Shown here in pieces: positions 18,196 to 27,321 of a stretch of 45,760 nucleotides of DNA (position 1 is its first letter; each line of letters begins with the position of its first letter). A program made the position numbers and the translations under genes. This DNA is from Reyranella massiliensis 521 (GTDB lineage: Bacteria; Pseudomonadota; Alphaproteobacteria; Reyranellales; Reyranellaceae), in the NCBI GenBank assembly GCA_945862125.1, contig CAMAYC010000028.1, positions 1-45,760 of the forward strand, in the 5' to 3' direction. The notes under the pieces were generated by a model that saw only the letters and a program-made list of their open reading frames with translations, did no database searches and was not told where the DNA came from.

Positions 18196-18960
18196 ATGAT
18201 CCGCACCCTTCTGCTTCTCCTGATTTCTGTCACGGCGCTCTCCGCGGGCGCGGCCGCCCAGACCGCTGCGCAGTCACCTTACGGCAAGGCCGAGCGGCGC
18301 GATCCGATCTTCCTGCGCTTCAACCAGATGGCAGATCGCTATTGGGTCAACACGGACACGATGACGGCGAGCCACAAGGTGGTCGCCGTGCCGATGCCGC
18401 GCCAATGTGCCTTCCTCTATGCTGACTCTTATTCGCGAGGTCAGATGAGCGAAAGCGAAGTGCAGCAGGTGGCGCTGTCGAACTGCAACCGCCGGCTGGC
18501 CGAACTGGGACCCCTCGGCGAGAATTACAGCGTGAACTGCCAGTGCAAGGTGATCGTCAGCAATGACGTCTACGTCGTGCCGCGCGACACGCTGCCCGAT
18601 GACTCCTACGGTCCGACCTCGATTTTCTATCGCGACGAACGCGGCAACGTTGCGCGCCTGAACGGCGTGGCCCGCTATGGCGCCCTGATCGGGCGCGACC
18701 GGTCGGTCACATTCTCCGTGGAGAACGTGCGCGCCGAGCAGGTCTGCGACGGCACCTTCACCAATGAAGGACCGAACAGCGGCAAGTTTTCACTGTCATG
18801 CTTCGGCGGCAAGTTCAGCGGCAACGGCAGCTATGAGCGGAAGATGGGCGCGCCCAACGACCACATCATCGCCCGCGGCCAGACAACACGTGGCCTGCCG
18901 ATCGTGCTGGTGATCGGTCTGCCGGCACAACTCGCCGTCAACACCTATGGCGGCATCTGA
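18196..18960 (+). CDS. Uncharacterised secreted cysteine-containing protein
   Basis: 254 residues from the ATG at 18196. A signal peptide is evident (IRTLLLLLISVTALSAGAAAQ, cut near AAA-QT). The mature part has six or more cysteines spread as QCAF, NCNRR, NCQCK, VCDGTF and SCFGG, consistent with disulphides in the periplasm. The stretch SESEVQQVALSNCNRRLAEL resembles the Ala/Cys helix of small secreted alphaproteobacterial proteins that use this pattern, but no family can be named. The next gene starts one base after its stop and is also exported, so the two may be translated together and act together. The frame extends upstream into pyrG without support. Confidence 0.75.
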   Translation: MIRTLLLLLISVTALSAGAAAQTAAQSPYGKAERRDPIFLRFNQMADRYWVNTDTMTASHKVVAVPMPRQCAFLYADSYSRGQMSESEVQQVALSNCNRRLAELGPLGENYSVNCQCKVIVSNDVYVVPRDTLPDDSYGPTSIFYRDERGNVARLNGVARYGALIGRDRSVTFSVENVRAEQVCDGTFTNEGPNSGKFSLSCFGGKFSGNGSYERKMGAPNDHIIARGQTTRGLPIVLVIGLPAQLAVNTYGGI

Positions 18961-18961
18961 C

Positions 18962-19864
18962 ATGCGCCGCGCCTTGCTCATCCTGGGCTACACTTTGCTG
19001 CTGCCGGCTGGGGCGTTCGGGCAGAGTGCCGGCGAAGTCGAACGCTGCTTCCAGAATCCCGCGGGATGCGGAGCGGGGGGCGGAGCAGCACCTGCGCCCG
19101 GTCCCGGAACCGGCGGTGGCGCGCCTGTCGCCGCGGCCCGGCCAGCCGCCCCGCCGGACTACACGACGGTGCTGCAGAGTCCGGAAGCCGAGCGCAAGCG
19201 CCTGCAGGAATCGCTGCGCACACTCGACAAGTACAACGGTCCGATCGACGGCAACCTGCAGTCCGAAGCCACGGTGAAAGCGATCGGCGATTGGCAGAAG
19301 GGACGGGGCACGGCGGTGGTCGGAAAACTGACGCCGGCCGAGGCCCAGCAACTCAACGCCGAAGCGGCGAGGGCGCCGATCCGGCGTATCGAACCCTCAA
19401 CGCAAGCCGCAGCCCCGCCGTCCGCGCCATCGAACGCCGATGCGCTGAAAGCGCTGCGCGACAGATTGGCAGAACGCCGGAAGGCGGCGGAGCCCAAGGC
19501 CGAAGCGGCGGCGCAATCGCTGATCCGCGACCTCAAGGCCTACGTCAGCGGCGACGGCAAGGGCGTGGCGGGCGAACAATTCACCGCCTTCGCCAAATGG
19601 TATGCCGATAACAAGGCGGCGGGGCGGACGGTGGGCGAGATTGCGCCCGCGATCGACGACTATGGGGACGCCAAGTCCGGCGCGGCGGCCACGGCCGAAA
19701 TCAGGTTCGACACCAAACAGGGTGCCGAGACCTATCGTCAATGCCTCGTTTTCGCCTGGATCGAAGGCACGCCCCGCAAGAACACGCAGGCCTTTTCCTG
19801 CGACGACGTCGCGGCGGTCGAGAAATGGAAGACCGACCAGGCGCTGAAGAGCGCCTGGCGCTAG
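18962..19864 (+). CDS. Uncharacterised secreted protein with peptidoglycan-binding-like repeat
   Basis: 300 residues from ATG 18962 (alternative ATG 18947 would overlap the previous gene by 14 bases; the later start gives the cleaner signal peptide RRALLILGYTLLLPAGAFGQ). Then a Gly/Pro/Ala linker, a segment at about 75-120 (LQESLRTLDKYNGPIDGNL ... IGDWQKGRGT ... LTPAEAQQL) that fits a peptidoglycan_binding_1-like repeat, an Ala/Lys-rich helical region, and a C-terminal domain with two Cys (YRQCLVFAW, FSCDDV). Periplasmic cell-wall attachment is plausible, but function is unknown. Its stop codon overlaps the nitrile hydratase beta stop on the other strand within one CTAG. Confidence 0.78.
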   Translation: MRRALLILGYTLLLPAGAFGQSAGEVERCFQNPAGCGAGGGAAPAPGPGTGGGAPVAAARPAAPPDYTTVLQSPEAERKRLQESLRTLDKYNGPIDGNLQSEATVKAIGDWQKGRGTAVVGKLTPAEAQQLNAEAARAPIRRIEPSTQAAAPPSAPSNADALKALRDRLAERRKAAEPKAEAAAQSLIRDLKAYVSGDGKGVAGEQFTAFAKWYADNKAAGRTVGEIAPAIDDYGDAKSGAAATAEIRFDTKQGAETYRQCLVFAWIEGTPRKNTQAFSCDDVAAVEKWKTDQALKSAWR

Positions 19865-20478
19865 GCGACCCGTTCCAGGTAGCTCTGGAACACCCCGACA
19901 TGCACGAACGCCGGATCGGCTGAGTTCGGCCAGAGTTCCTCAGTGGTGAAGCGCACATCGTAGGTCGGCTCGTCGTCGGCCTTCACGCCGTGCGCATGGG
20001 CATCGGGGAAAGGATAGGCCGGCGATTCGCTCACCACGACACCGGTCTTGCCGCGGATGTATCCCGGCATGCGAACGTGCCCCGGTACATGGTCGGTCTT
20101 CACCCTGACCCGGTCGCCCGGCTTGAACTGCTGGCGCGCCGCTACATTCGAGCGGCCGGGCTCGCTGGGAGCGGACAGTGGGAAGGCTCCTTGGGCGCGG
20201 CGCTCCAACTCCTCGTGCGTGAGGATGCCCTTTTCGACACAGAGCGTTGCCAGGCTGGTGAGCGAGCGCTCGTAGTAGCTGGCCGAAAGGTAATGGCGCG
20301 GCTCCATGCGCTCGATGGCGTGGCGATACTCATCCATGTTGAAGATGCCGAGCTTGACCGCGAGCGAATAGAGGGCGTTGACCCGCTTTTCCCACGGCTC
20401 GTGGAAGGTCTCGGCCTTCAGCGAGTAGCGGACACGGCCGAAGCCCTGCTTGCCGCCGAGATCATGCATGCCGTCCAT
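19861..20478 (-). CDS. nthB: Nitrile hydratase beta subunit
   Basis: 205 residues. The family-defining start MDGMHDLGGKQGFG is present, with YYERSL in the helical N-terminal half and an SH3-like C-terminal half (QQFKPGDRVRVKTDHVPGH, GYIRGKTGVV, YDVRFTTEELW, VFQSYLE). Paired with alpha it forms the alpha-beta unit that hydrates nitriles to amides in the cytosol. Both halves are in one chain, which argues against thiocyanate hydrolase, where they are split. The ATG at 20478 has GAGGAC upstream and sits 16 bases after the alpha stop. No activator/chaperone gene follows on this strand: the next gene is convergent and shares the CTAG stop. Confidence 0.93.
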   Translation of the reverse strand: MDGMHDLGGKQGFGRVRYSLKAETFHEPWEKRVNALYSLAVKLGIFNMDEYRHAIERMEPRHYLSASYYERSLTSLATLCVEKGILTHEELERRAQGAFPLSAPSEPGRSNVAARQQFKPGDRVRVKTDHVPGHVRMPGYIRGKTGVVVSESPAYPFPDAHAHGVKADDEPTYDVRFTTEELWPNSADPAFVHVGVFQSYLERVA

Positions 20479-20494
20479 GGTTCGGTCCTCGTTG

Positions 20495-21091
20495 CTACAG
20501 GCGCGACACGCCGATCATCGAATCCTTGGTCACGAGCTTGGCGAGCTTCTCCTCGGACCAGCCCGCCGTCTCCGCCGGGCGCACGGGCAGCACCATGTAG
20601 CGGGTGTCTGCCGTCGTATCCCATACCCGGACTTCCATCTCGGCGGGCAGGTCGAGGCCCATCTCCTTGAGCACGGTCCGGGATTGACGAACCACGCGTG
20701 CTCGATACTCCAGGTCCTTGTACCAGTCCGGTGGCAGCCCGATGATCGAGAACGCCGTGCACGAGCACAGCGTGCAGCAGATGACGTTGTGGACCGTCGG
20801 CGTGTTCTCCAGCACCACGAGATGGCGGTGATGCGCCGGCATGCTGAGCCCGAGTTCGGCGACAGCATCGCGGCCATCTGCGAGCAAGCGCATTTTGAAG
20901 GCAGGGTCAGTCCAGGCCTTGGCCACGACACGGGCGCCGTTTTCCGGAACCCATTCCTCCTCGGCGAGATGCTTGAACTCGGCAATGAACTCGCCGGGCT
21001 TCAGTCCACGCTCGTCGAACGCAGCCTGGATGGCATCGACGCGTTGCTCCACCGAGGCGGTGGTCCGATGGACATGGCTCTGATCGGGCAT
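20495..21091 (-). CDS. nthA: Nitrile hydratase alpha subunit, cobalt type
   Basis: 198 residues from the ATG at 21091. That start has GGGAG seven bases ahead; the earlier ATG at 21118 overlaps the -10 box and is rejected. The metal claw C106-T-L-C-S-C111 is seen; Thr after the first Cys is the signature of the non-corrin cobalt enzymes (iron types have Ser). Also seen are the alpha-subunit segments WTDPAFKMRLLADG and VVLENTPTVHNV. In active enzymes two of the cysteines become sulfinic/sulfenic acid after activator-assisted metal insertion (family knowledge). Alpha precedes beta here. No amidase, aldoxime dehydratase, cobalt transporter or activator is in the window, so the physiological nitrile and the maturation route are unknown. 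Confidence 0.94.
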   Translation of the reverse strand: MPDQSHVHRTTASVEQRVDAIQAAFDERGLKPGEFIAEFKHLAEEEWVPENGARVVAKAWTDPAFKMRLLADGRDAVAELGLSMPAHHRHLVVLENTPTVHNVICCTLCSCTAFSIIGLPPDWYKDLEYRARVVRQSRTVLKEMGLDLPAEMEVRVWDTTADTRYMVLPVRPAETAGWSEEKLAKLVTKDSMIGVSRL

Positions 21092-21116
21092 AGCGGCACT
21101 CCCAGTATGATGTTGC

Positions 21117-21145
21117 ATTATAGAAAGGCATCATCCCGCCGTCAC
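21117..21145 (-). promoter_or_regulatory. Candidate sigma-70 promoter of the nitrile hydratase operon
   Basis: On the minus strand a perfect TATAAT (21122-21117) stands 17 bases from GTGACG (21145-21140; 4 of 6 match TTGACA). Transcription would begin near 21110, about 20 bases before the alpha ATG at 21091, which supports that start. The -35 lies back to back with the proposed eno -35. Confidence 0.6.
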
Positions 21146-22482
<1,337 letters not shown>

Positions 22483-22489
22483 CATATCA

Positions 22490-22515
22490 TTGACGAAGTC
22501 AATTAATTGATTGAC
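22490..22515. promoter_or_regulatory. Palindromic MarR-type operator upstream of the MarR-GNAT gene
   Basis: Overlapping inverted repeats: TTGAC-GAA-GTCAA (22490-22502), TCAATTAATTGA (22499-22510, perfect 12-base palindrome) and GTCAAT...ATTGAC (22498-22515). It is AT-rich in a GC-rich region and lies 27 bases before the start of a MarR-domain gene, as expected for an autoregulatory operator of this family. Confidence 0.6.
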
Positions 22516-22541
22516 CATGACAACCTTCCAGGGAGGTTGCT

Positions 22542-23471
22542 ATGGCAGGGTCTACGCTTGCGTCTCGCATCGAGGCAGTACGCCGCTTCTCGCGCTTCTA
22601 CACTCGCCGCATCGGGGTGCTCGAAGAGACCCTGCTGCACAGTCCATTCACCCTGCCCGAGGGACGGCTGGTGTACGAGATCGCCAACCGCGACCGACCG
22701 ACCGCACAGGAACTCTGCCGCGACCTTGCACTCGACCCGGGCTACGTCAGCCGCATGTTGCGGGGTCTGCAGAAGCGCGGCTGCGTGGCGCGCAAGCGCT
22801 CGGCAACGGACAAGCGCCAGACCGAACTGACGCTTACGGCCAAGGGCCAGCGCCTGTGGGGCGCCATGAACGAGCAGTCACGCCAGGACATTGCGAACCT
22901 GTTGGCCGCCCTTCCGGTTGCCCGCCAGGAAAAGCTGGTGAAGGCCCTGGAGACGGTCGAGCAGATGCTCGACGAGCCGCCAGAGAAGCGAGCGTCCTTT
23001 ACGCTGCGCCCACATCAACCCGGCGACATGGGCTGGATCATTCGCCGCCAGACCCAACTCTACGCCAGCGAGTTTGGGTGGGATGGCAGCTTCGAGGCGA
23101 TGCTGGCCGACATCGCCGGCAAGTTCGTCGCCAAATTCAACCCCAAAACCGACAATTGCTGGATCGCCGAACGGAACGGTGAGATCGCCGGTTCAGTGTT
23201 CCTCGTCCCGGCGAGCAAGGGTACGGGCCAACTCCGCATGCTCTACGTCGAGCCGTCGGCGCGCGGGCTGGGCATCGGCCAGCGCCTGGTCGCGGAGTGC
23301 ATCGGAGACGCCCGCGCCAAGGGCTACAAGAAGCTGATGCTGTGGACCAACGATATCCTGGTCTCGGCGCGCAAGATCTACATCGCCGCAGGCTTCCGGT
23401 TGGTGAAGGAGGAGCGGCACGACAGCTTCGGCAAGAAACTGGTCGGTCAGTACTGGATTCGCGACCTGTGA
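22542..23471 (+). CDS. Fused MarR-family regulator and GNAT N-acetyltransferase
   Basis: 309 residues. Residues about 1-145 form a MarR winged helix (RFYTRRIGVLEETLLHSPF, the recognition helix region CRDLALDPGYVSRMLRGLQ, wing KRSATDKRQTELTLTAKG). Residues about 152-309 form a GNAT acetyltransferase with the acetyl-CoA loop in LYVEPSARGLGIGQRLV. Such two-domain proteins are a known family; ligand and acetyl acceptor are usually undefined. The ATG follows GGGAGG. A palindromic operator lies directly upstream, and the downstream DMT exporter starts inside its stop codon (GTGA overlap), so regulator, enzyme and exporter are probably translated together, which suggests a detoxification or small-molecule export unit (inference). 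Confidence 0.93.
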   Translation: MAGSTLASRIEAVRRFSRFYTRRIGVLEETLLHSPFTLPEGRLVYEIANRDRPTAQELCRDLALDPGYVSRMLRGLQKRGCVARKRSATDKRQTELTLTAKGQRLWGAMNEQSRQDIANLLAALPVARQEKLVKALETVEQMLDEPPEKRASFTLRPHQPGDMGWIIRRQTQLYASEFGWDGSFEAMLADIAGKFVAKFNPKTDNCWIAERNGEIAGSVFLVPASKGTGQLRMLYVEPSARGLGIGQRLVAECIGDARAKGYKKLMLWTNDILVSARKIYIAAGFRLVKEERHDSFGKKLVGQYWIRDL

Positions 23472-24346
23472 CGAAGCCAGGCCCGCTCTGGGCCGCCGCC
23501 GGCACGGGTATCCAGGTCGGCGCCGCAATCGTCGCCACGCGTTACGTCGTCGATGCGGCCGGCCCGGCATCGTTGGGCTTCCTGCGCTATCTCGTCGGCC
23601 TGCTGTGTCTTGCGCCGGTGCTCTTTCTGGTGCCCTGGAAGCGCATCGCAGGGCGCGACCTGTTGCCGATAGCGCTCCTCGGCATCGGGCAGTTCGGGGT
23701 GCTGATCGTGCTTCTCAACTATTCGCTGCTGCACATTCCGGCAGGGCGAGCCTCGTTGCTCTTCGCGACCTTCCCGTTGATGACAATGCTGCTGTCGGCG
23801 CTGCTGGGACGGGAGGAGATGACTCGCCGCAAGGTCGCGGGCTCGTTGCTCACCTTCCTGGGCGTCGCGATCGCGTTGGGCGGCGCGGCCCTGGCATCCG
23901 ATCCGCAGCAGGGATCGGCATTGCTGGGGACTGTCGCGGCGCTTGGTGCGGCGCTTTGTGGCGCCGTCTGCTCGGTTTGCTATCGCCCCTATGTCGCGCG
24001 CTATTCAGCGCTGCATGTTACGGCCTTCGCGATGCTCGCTGCTGTCTTCATGCTCGGGGGATGGGCGGCCTGGGAGGGCTTCTTCGCCGGCACGCTGCAG
24101 TTCAAACCGGAGGAGGGAGCGGCTATCGTCTTCATCGGCGTCTCAAGCGGCATCGGCTTCTTTCTCTGGGTCTATGCGCTTGGCCACGCACCGCCGACTC
24201 TTGTCACGATGTTTCTGGCGCTCGGTCCGATAACAGCAGCCCTTGGCGGTACGCTTCTGCTCGGGGAAGCCCTGCCGCTTGCGGCAATGCTCGGCCTCGC
24301 GGCCGTGCTGGGCGGGCTGTGGCTGGCGCTAAGGCCTTTGAAATAA
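23468..24346 (+). CDS. DMT-superfamily (EamA) transporter
   Basis: 292 residues beginning at GTG 23468, which overlaps the previous stop by four bases (GTGA). Two EamA repeats of five helices each can be traced: about 8-140 (AGTGIQVGAAIVATRYVVDA ... GRASLLFATFPLMTMLLSAL) and about 150-290 (VCSVCYRPYVARYS ... PPTLVTMFLALGPITAALGG, then LLLGEALPLAAMLGLAAVLG). The family exports amino acids, purines or drugs from the inner membrane. The longer frame beginning at 23297 lies inside the acetyltransferase gene and is rejected. The cargo may be the product or substrate of the linked acetyltransferase (inference). Confidence 0.92.
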   Translation: MTKPGPLWAAAGTGIQVGAAIVATRYVVDAAGPASLGFLRYLVGLLCLAPVLFLVPWKRIAGRDLLPIALLGIGQFGVLIVLLNYSLLHIPAGRASLLFATFPLMTMLLSALLGREEMTRRKVAGSLLTFLGVAIALGGAALASDPQQGSALLGTVAALGAALCGAVCSVCYRPYVARYSALHVTAFAMLAAVFMLGGWAAWEGFFAGTLQFKPEEGAAIVFIGVSSGIGFFLWVYALGHAPPTLVTMFLALGPITAALGGTLLLGEALPLAAMLGLAAVLGGLWLALRPLK

Positions 24347-24384
24347 ACCAAAATTCTTGACTTTGGGCCACAACATGTTGCCAT

Positions 24385-24705
24385 ATGGGATCGGGAACGC
24401 AGCATATGTTGTTGAGACCGCGTCAAATTCTGGCTCCCATCGTCTTTGCGACGGTGTTTGGCTATTTCGGTTACCACCTCGTGAACGGTGATCGCGGCTT
24501 GCTGGCCATGGCCCATCTTCAGCGTGAGGTTTTGGTCGCCGAACAGAATCTTGCCGAAGCCGAGGCGACGCGAAAGATCTGGGAGCGGCGGGTGGCGGCA
24601 TTGCGCAACCAGAGTCTCGATCCCGATATGCTCGACGAACGAGCGCGCATCCTTCTCAATTTTGCGCGCAAAGACGACACGATCATCTTCACGCCGACGC
24701 GCTGA
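24385..24705 (+). CDS. ftsB: FtsB/DivIC-like septum formation initiator protein
   Basis: 106 residues (or 99 if the second ATG at 24406 is used; neither start has a strong ribosome-binding site). One membrane helix (about 14-33, RQILAPIVFATVFGYFGYHL) is followed by a coiled coil (about 40-72, MAHLQREVLVAEQNLAEAEA ... IWERRVAALR) and the motif LDPDMLDERARILLNFA, which is the alphaproteobacterial FtsB-like pattern. The protein bridges FtsL and FtsQ in the divisome. Position between eno and pdhA is the usual place in this class. A perfect hairpin follows the stop. Confidence 0.82.
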   Translation: MGSGTQHMLLRPRQILAPIVFATVFGYFGYHLVNGDRGLLAMAHLQREVLVAEQNLAEAEATRKIWERRVAALRNQSLDPDMLDERARILLNFARKDDTIIFTPTR

Positions 24706-24709
24706 AGAG

Positions 24710-24726
24710 AGACCGCAAAGCGGTCT
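24710..24726 (+). terminator. Hairpin after ftsB
   Basis: AGACCGC (24710-24716) and GCGGTCT (24720-24726) pair perfectly around AAA, four bases after the ftsB stop. No T-run follows, so it may be a weak or factor-dependent terminator, or an mRNA-end structure. The roughly 150 bases from here to pdhA contain no gene and presumably hold the pdh promoter, for which no convincing -35/-10 pair was found. Confidence 0.4.
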
Positions 24727-24879
24727 GCCGAAAGAAACTGTCCGGCGCATCTATCCGTTTGCAAACAATCGCTCAAATGCTGCGGTGCACTCGGGCGCAA
24801 TCTGATTTTTTCCTGCTAGATCAACAACATCGGCATGAGCGATGCTATAAGCCGGAGCGGGGCTACCGAGGGGAATGCT

Positions 24880-25932
24880 ATGGCGAAGCCGGCCGTTAAG
24901 CCGAAGGTCGAATCTCTTCCCGTCAAATCGAAGGCGCCCCCCAAGTCATCCGGGCCGGGCGACAACAGCGCGAGTGCCGAAGAGCTCAAGTCCTACTATC
25001 GCGACATGCTCCTCATCCGCCGCTTCGAGGAGCGGGCGGGTCAGCTCTACGGCATGGGATTGATCGGTGGGTTCTGCCACCTCTACATCGGCCAGGAAGC
25101 CGTCGTGGTCGGCATGCAGGCCAATGTGCGCGACAAGGACGCCGTCATTACCTCCTACCGCGACCATGGCCACATGCTCGCCTGCGGCATGGACCCCAAG
25201 GGCGTGATGGCTGAGCTGACCGGCCGCAGCGGCGGCTATTCCAAGGGCAAGGGCGGCTCGATGCACATGTTCAGCCGCGAGAAGAGCTTTTATGGGGGCC
25301 ACGGCATCGTCGGCGCCCAGGTGCCAATCGGCACGGGCCTGGCGTTCGCGCACAAATACAACGGCGCCAAGAACGTCTCGCTTACCTATTTCGGCGACGG
25401 CAGCGCCAACCAGGGCCAGGTCTACGAGGCCATGAACATGGCCGCCCTTTGGAAGCTGCCGGTCGTCTACATCATCGAGAACAACCACTACGGCATGGGC
25501 ACGTCGGTCGAGCGCGCCTCGGCGACGACAGAGCTCTACCGCCACGGCGAGGCCTTCGGCATTCCGGGCGAGCGGGTCGACGGCATGGACGTGCTGGCGG
25601 TGCGCGCTGCCGGTGAAAAGGCAATTGAGCATGCCCGCAGCGGAGCAGGCCCCTACATCCTCGAGATGCAGACCTACCGCTATCGCGGCCATTCGATGAG
25701 CGATCCGGCCAAGTACCGGACCAAGGAAGAGGTCGACAAGTACCGCAACGAACGCGATCCGATCGATCATCTGCGCAAGCGTCTGCTCGACAGCAAGATC
25801 GTCGACGAGGCCGCACTGAAGGCGATCGACACCGAGCTGCGCAAGATCGTGAACGATGCCGCCGAATTCTCCCAGCACAGCCCCGAGCCCGATCCGGCCG
25901 AGTTGTGGACCGACATTCTGGTTGGAGCCTGA
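24880..25932 (+). CDS. pdhA: Pyruvate dehydrogenase E1 component, alpha subunit
   Basis: 350 residues from the ATG at 24880, which has GAGGGG six bases ahead; an in-frame ATG at 24835 lacks this. After a Lys/Pro-rich leader of about 30 residues comes the E1 alpha fold: YYRDMLLIRRFEERAGQLYG, GFCHLYIGQEAV, the ThDP-Mg motif GDGSANQGQVYEAMNMA ... IENNHYGMGT, and the phosphorylation-loop equivalent YRYRGHSMSDPAKYR. With E1 beta it decarboxylates pyruvate and acetylates the E2 lipoyl group. First gene of pdhA-pdhB-pdhC-lpd-lipA; the pdhB ATG comes three bases after its stop. Confidence 0.97.
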   Translation: MAKPAVKPKVESLPVKSKAPPKSSGPGDNSASAEELKSYYRDMLLIRRFEERAGQLYGMGLIGGFCHLYIGQEAVVVGMQANVRDKDAVITSYRDHGHMLACGMDPKGVMAELTGRSGGYSKGKGGSMHMFSREKSFYGGHGIVGAQVPIGTGLAFAHKYNGAKNVSLTYFGDGSANQGQVYEAMNMAALWKLPVVYIIENNHYGMGTSVERASATTELYRHGEAFGIPGERVDGMDVLAVRAAGEKAIEHARSGAGPYILEMQTYRYRGHSMSDPAKYRTKEEVDKYRNERDPIDHLRKRLLDSKIVDEAALKAIDTELRKIVNDAAEFSQHSPEPDPAELWTDILVGA

Positions 25933-25935
25933 GTC

Positions 25936-27303
25936 ATGTCCATTCAGGTCCTGATGCCTGCCCTGTCGCCGACCATGACCGAGGGCAAGCTTGCCAAGTG
26001 GCACGTCAAAGTGGGCGACGTCGTGAAGTCGGGTCAGGTGCTCTGCGAGATAGAGACCGACAAGGCGACGATGGAAGTCGAAGCGGTCGATGAAGGCACC
26101 GTCGCCAAGATTCTGATCGAAGAAGGCGCCGAGGGCGTGGCGGTCAACACGCCGATCTGCCTGCTCGCGGGCGATGGCGAGAGCGCCGAGGATGCCGCGA
26201 AGGCGACACCAGCGGCGACTCCCAAGGCGGAAGCGCCGGCAGCACCGGCTCCGGCAGCCAGCTCCGCGCCGGCCGCTCCGGCTGTTGCCTCGATGGTTGC
26301 TGAGCCCGAATGGAAGGGCAAGACCGTCCACATCACGGTGCGCGAGGCGTTGCGCGACGCAATGGCCGAGGAGATGCGCAAGGACGGCAAGGTCTTCCTG
26401 ATGGGCGAGGAAGTCGCCCAATACCAGGGCGCCTACAAGATCAGCCAGGGCCTGCTGGAAGAGTTCGGCGACAAGCGCGTCATCGACACGCCGATCACCG
26501 AGCATGGCTTTGCCGGTTTGGGCGTCGGCGCGGCGCTGGCCGGCCTCAAGCCGATCGTCGAATTCATGACCTTCAACTTCGCCATGCAGGCGATGGACCA
26601 GATCATCAACTCCGCTGCCAAGACGCACTACATGTCGGGCGGCCAGATGACCTGCCCGATCGTGTTCCGTGGCCCCAATGGCGCGGCTTCGCGCGTCGCC
26701 GCCCAGCATTCGCAGTGCTACGCGAGCTGGTATGCCCACGTGCCGGGCCTGCGCGTCGTGGCGCCATGGAGCGCCGCCGATGCCAAGGGCCTGCTGAAGG
26801 CTGCCATCCGCGATCCCAATCCGGTGATCTTCCTCGAGAACGAGATCCTCTACGGCCAATCCTTCGACGTGCCGGAAGATCCCGACTTCGTCCTGCCGAT
26901 CGGCAAGGCCAAGGTCGAGCGGGTCGGAAAGGACGTCACGATCGTGGCCTTCTCGATCATGGTCGGGAAGGCGCTGCAAGCGGCTGAGGAACTGGCCAAG
27001 CAGGGCATCGATGCTGAAGTCATCAACCTGCGCAGCCTGCGGCCGTTCGACACCGAGACCATCGTCGCCTCGGTGAAGAAGACCAACCGGCTCGTATCGG
27101 TCGAAGAGGGCTGGCCGTTCGCCGGCATCGGCTCGGAACTCGCCGCCATCGTCATGGAGCATGCCTTCGATTGGCTCGATGCGCCGGTGAAGCGCGTCGC
27201 AGGCCTCGATGTGCCGCTGCCCTATGCTGCCAATCTCGAGAAGATGGCCCTGCCGCAGTCGAGCCACATCATCGAGGCCGCGCACGCGGTCTGCAATCGC
27301 TGA
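25936..27303 (+). CDS. pdhB: Pyruvate dehydrogenase E1 component, beta subunit with N-terminal lipoyl domain
   Basis: 455 residues. Residues 1-80 are a complete lipoyl domain with the modified lysine K43 in [11 protein letters not shown]; an Ala/Pro linker follows (about 85-125); then the E1 beta core (about 130-455: [64 protein letters not shown]). A lipoyl domain on E1 beta is a hallmark of alphaproteobacterial PDH. The first 54 residues match the E2 lipoyl domain at 49 positions, after which similarity drops. Ribosome-binding site GGAG. Should be lipoylated by the pathway that includes the linked lipA. Confidence 0.97.
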   Translation: MSIQVLMPALSPTMTEGKLAKWHVKVGDVVKSGQVLCEIETDKATMEVEAVDEGTVAKILIEEGAEGVAVNTPICLLAGDGESAEDAAKATPAATPKAEAPAAPAPAASSAPAAPAVASMVAEPEWKGKTVHITVREALRDAMAEEMRKDGKVFLMGEEVAQYQGAYKISQGLLEEFGDKRVIDTPITEHGFAGLGVGAALAGLKPIVEFMTFNFAMQAMDQIINSAAKTHYMSGGQMTCPIVFRGPNGAASRVAAQHSQCYASWYAHVPGLRVVAPWSAADAKGLLKAAIRDPNPVIFLENEILYGQSFDVPEDPDFVLPIGKAKVERVGKDVTIVAFSIMVGKALQAAEELAKQGIDAEVINLRSLRPFDTETIVASVKKTNRLVSVEEGWPFAGIGSELAAIVMEHAFDWLDAPVKRVAGLDVPLPYAANLEKMALPQSSHIIEAAHAVCNR

Positions 27304-27321
27304 CGCGGGGAGGGTAGGGCC

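Noticed and set aside
19861..21091. Thiocyanate hydrolase instead of nitrile hydratase
   Set aside because: Thiocyanate hydrolase splits the beta homologue into two chains; here one full-length beta starting MDGMHDLGG is present.
21092..21118. Earlier ATG (21118) for nitrile hydratase alpha
   Set aside because: It overlaps the perfect TATAAT box and lacks a ribosome-binding site, while ATG 21091 has GGGAG.
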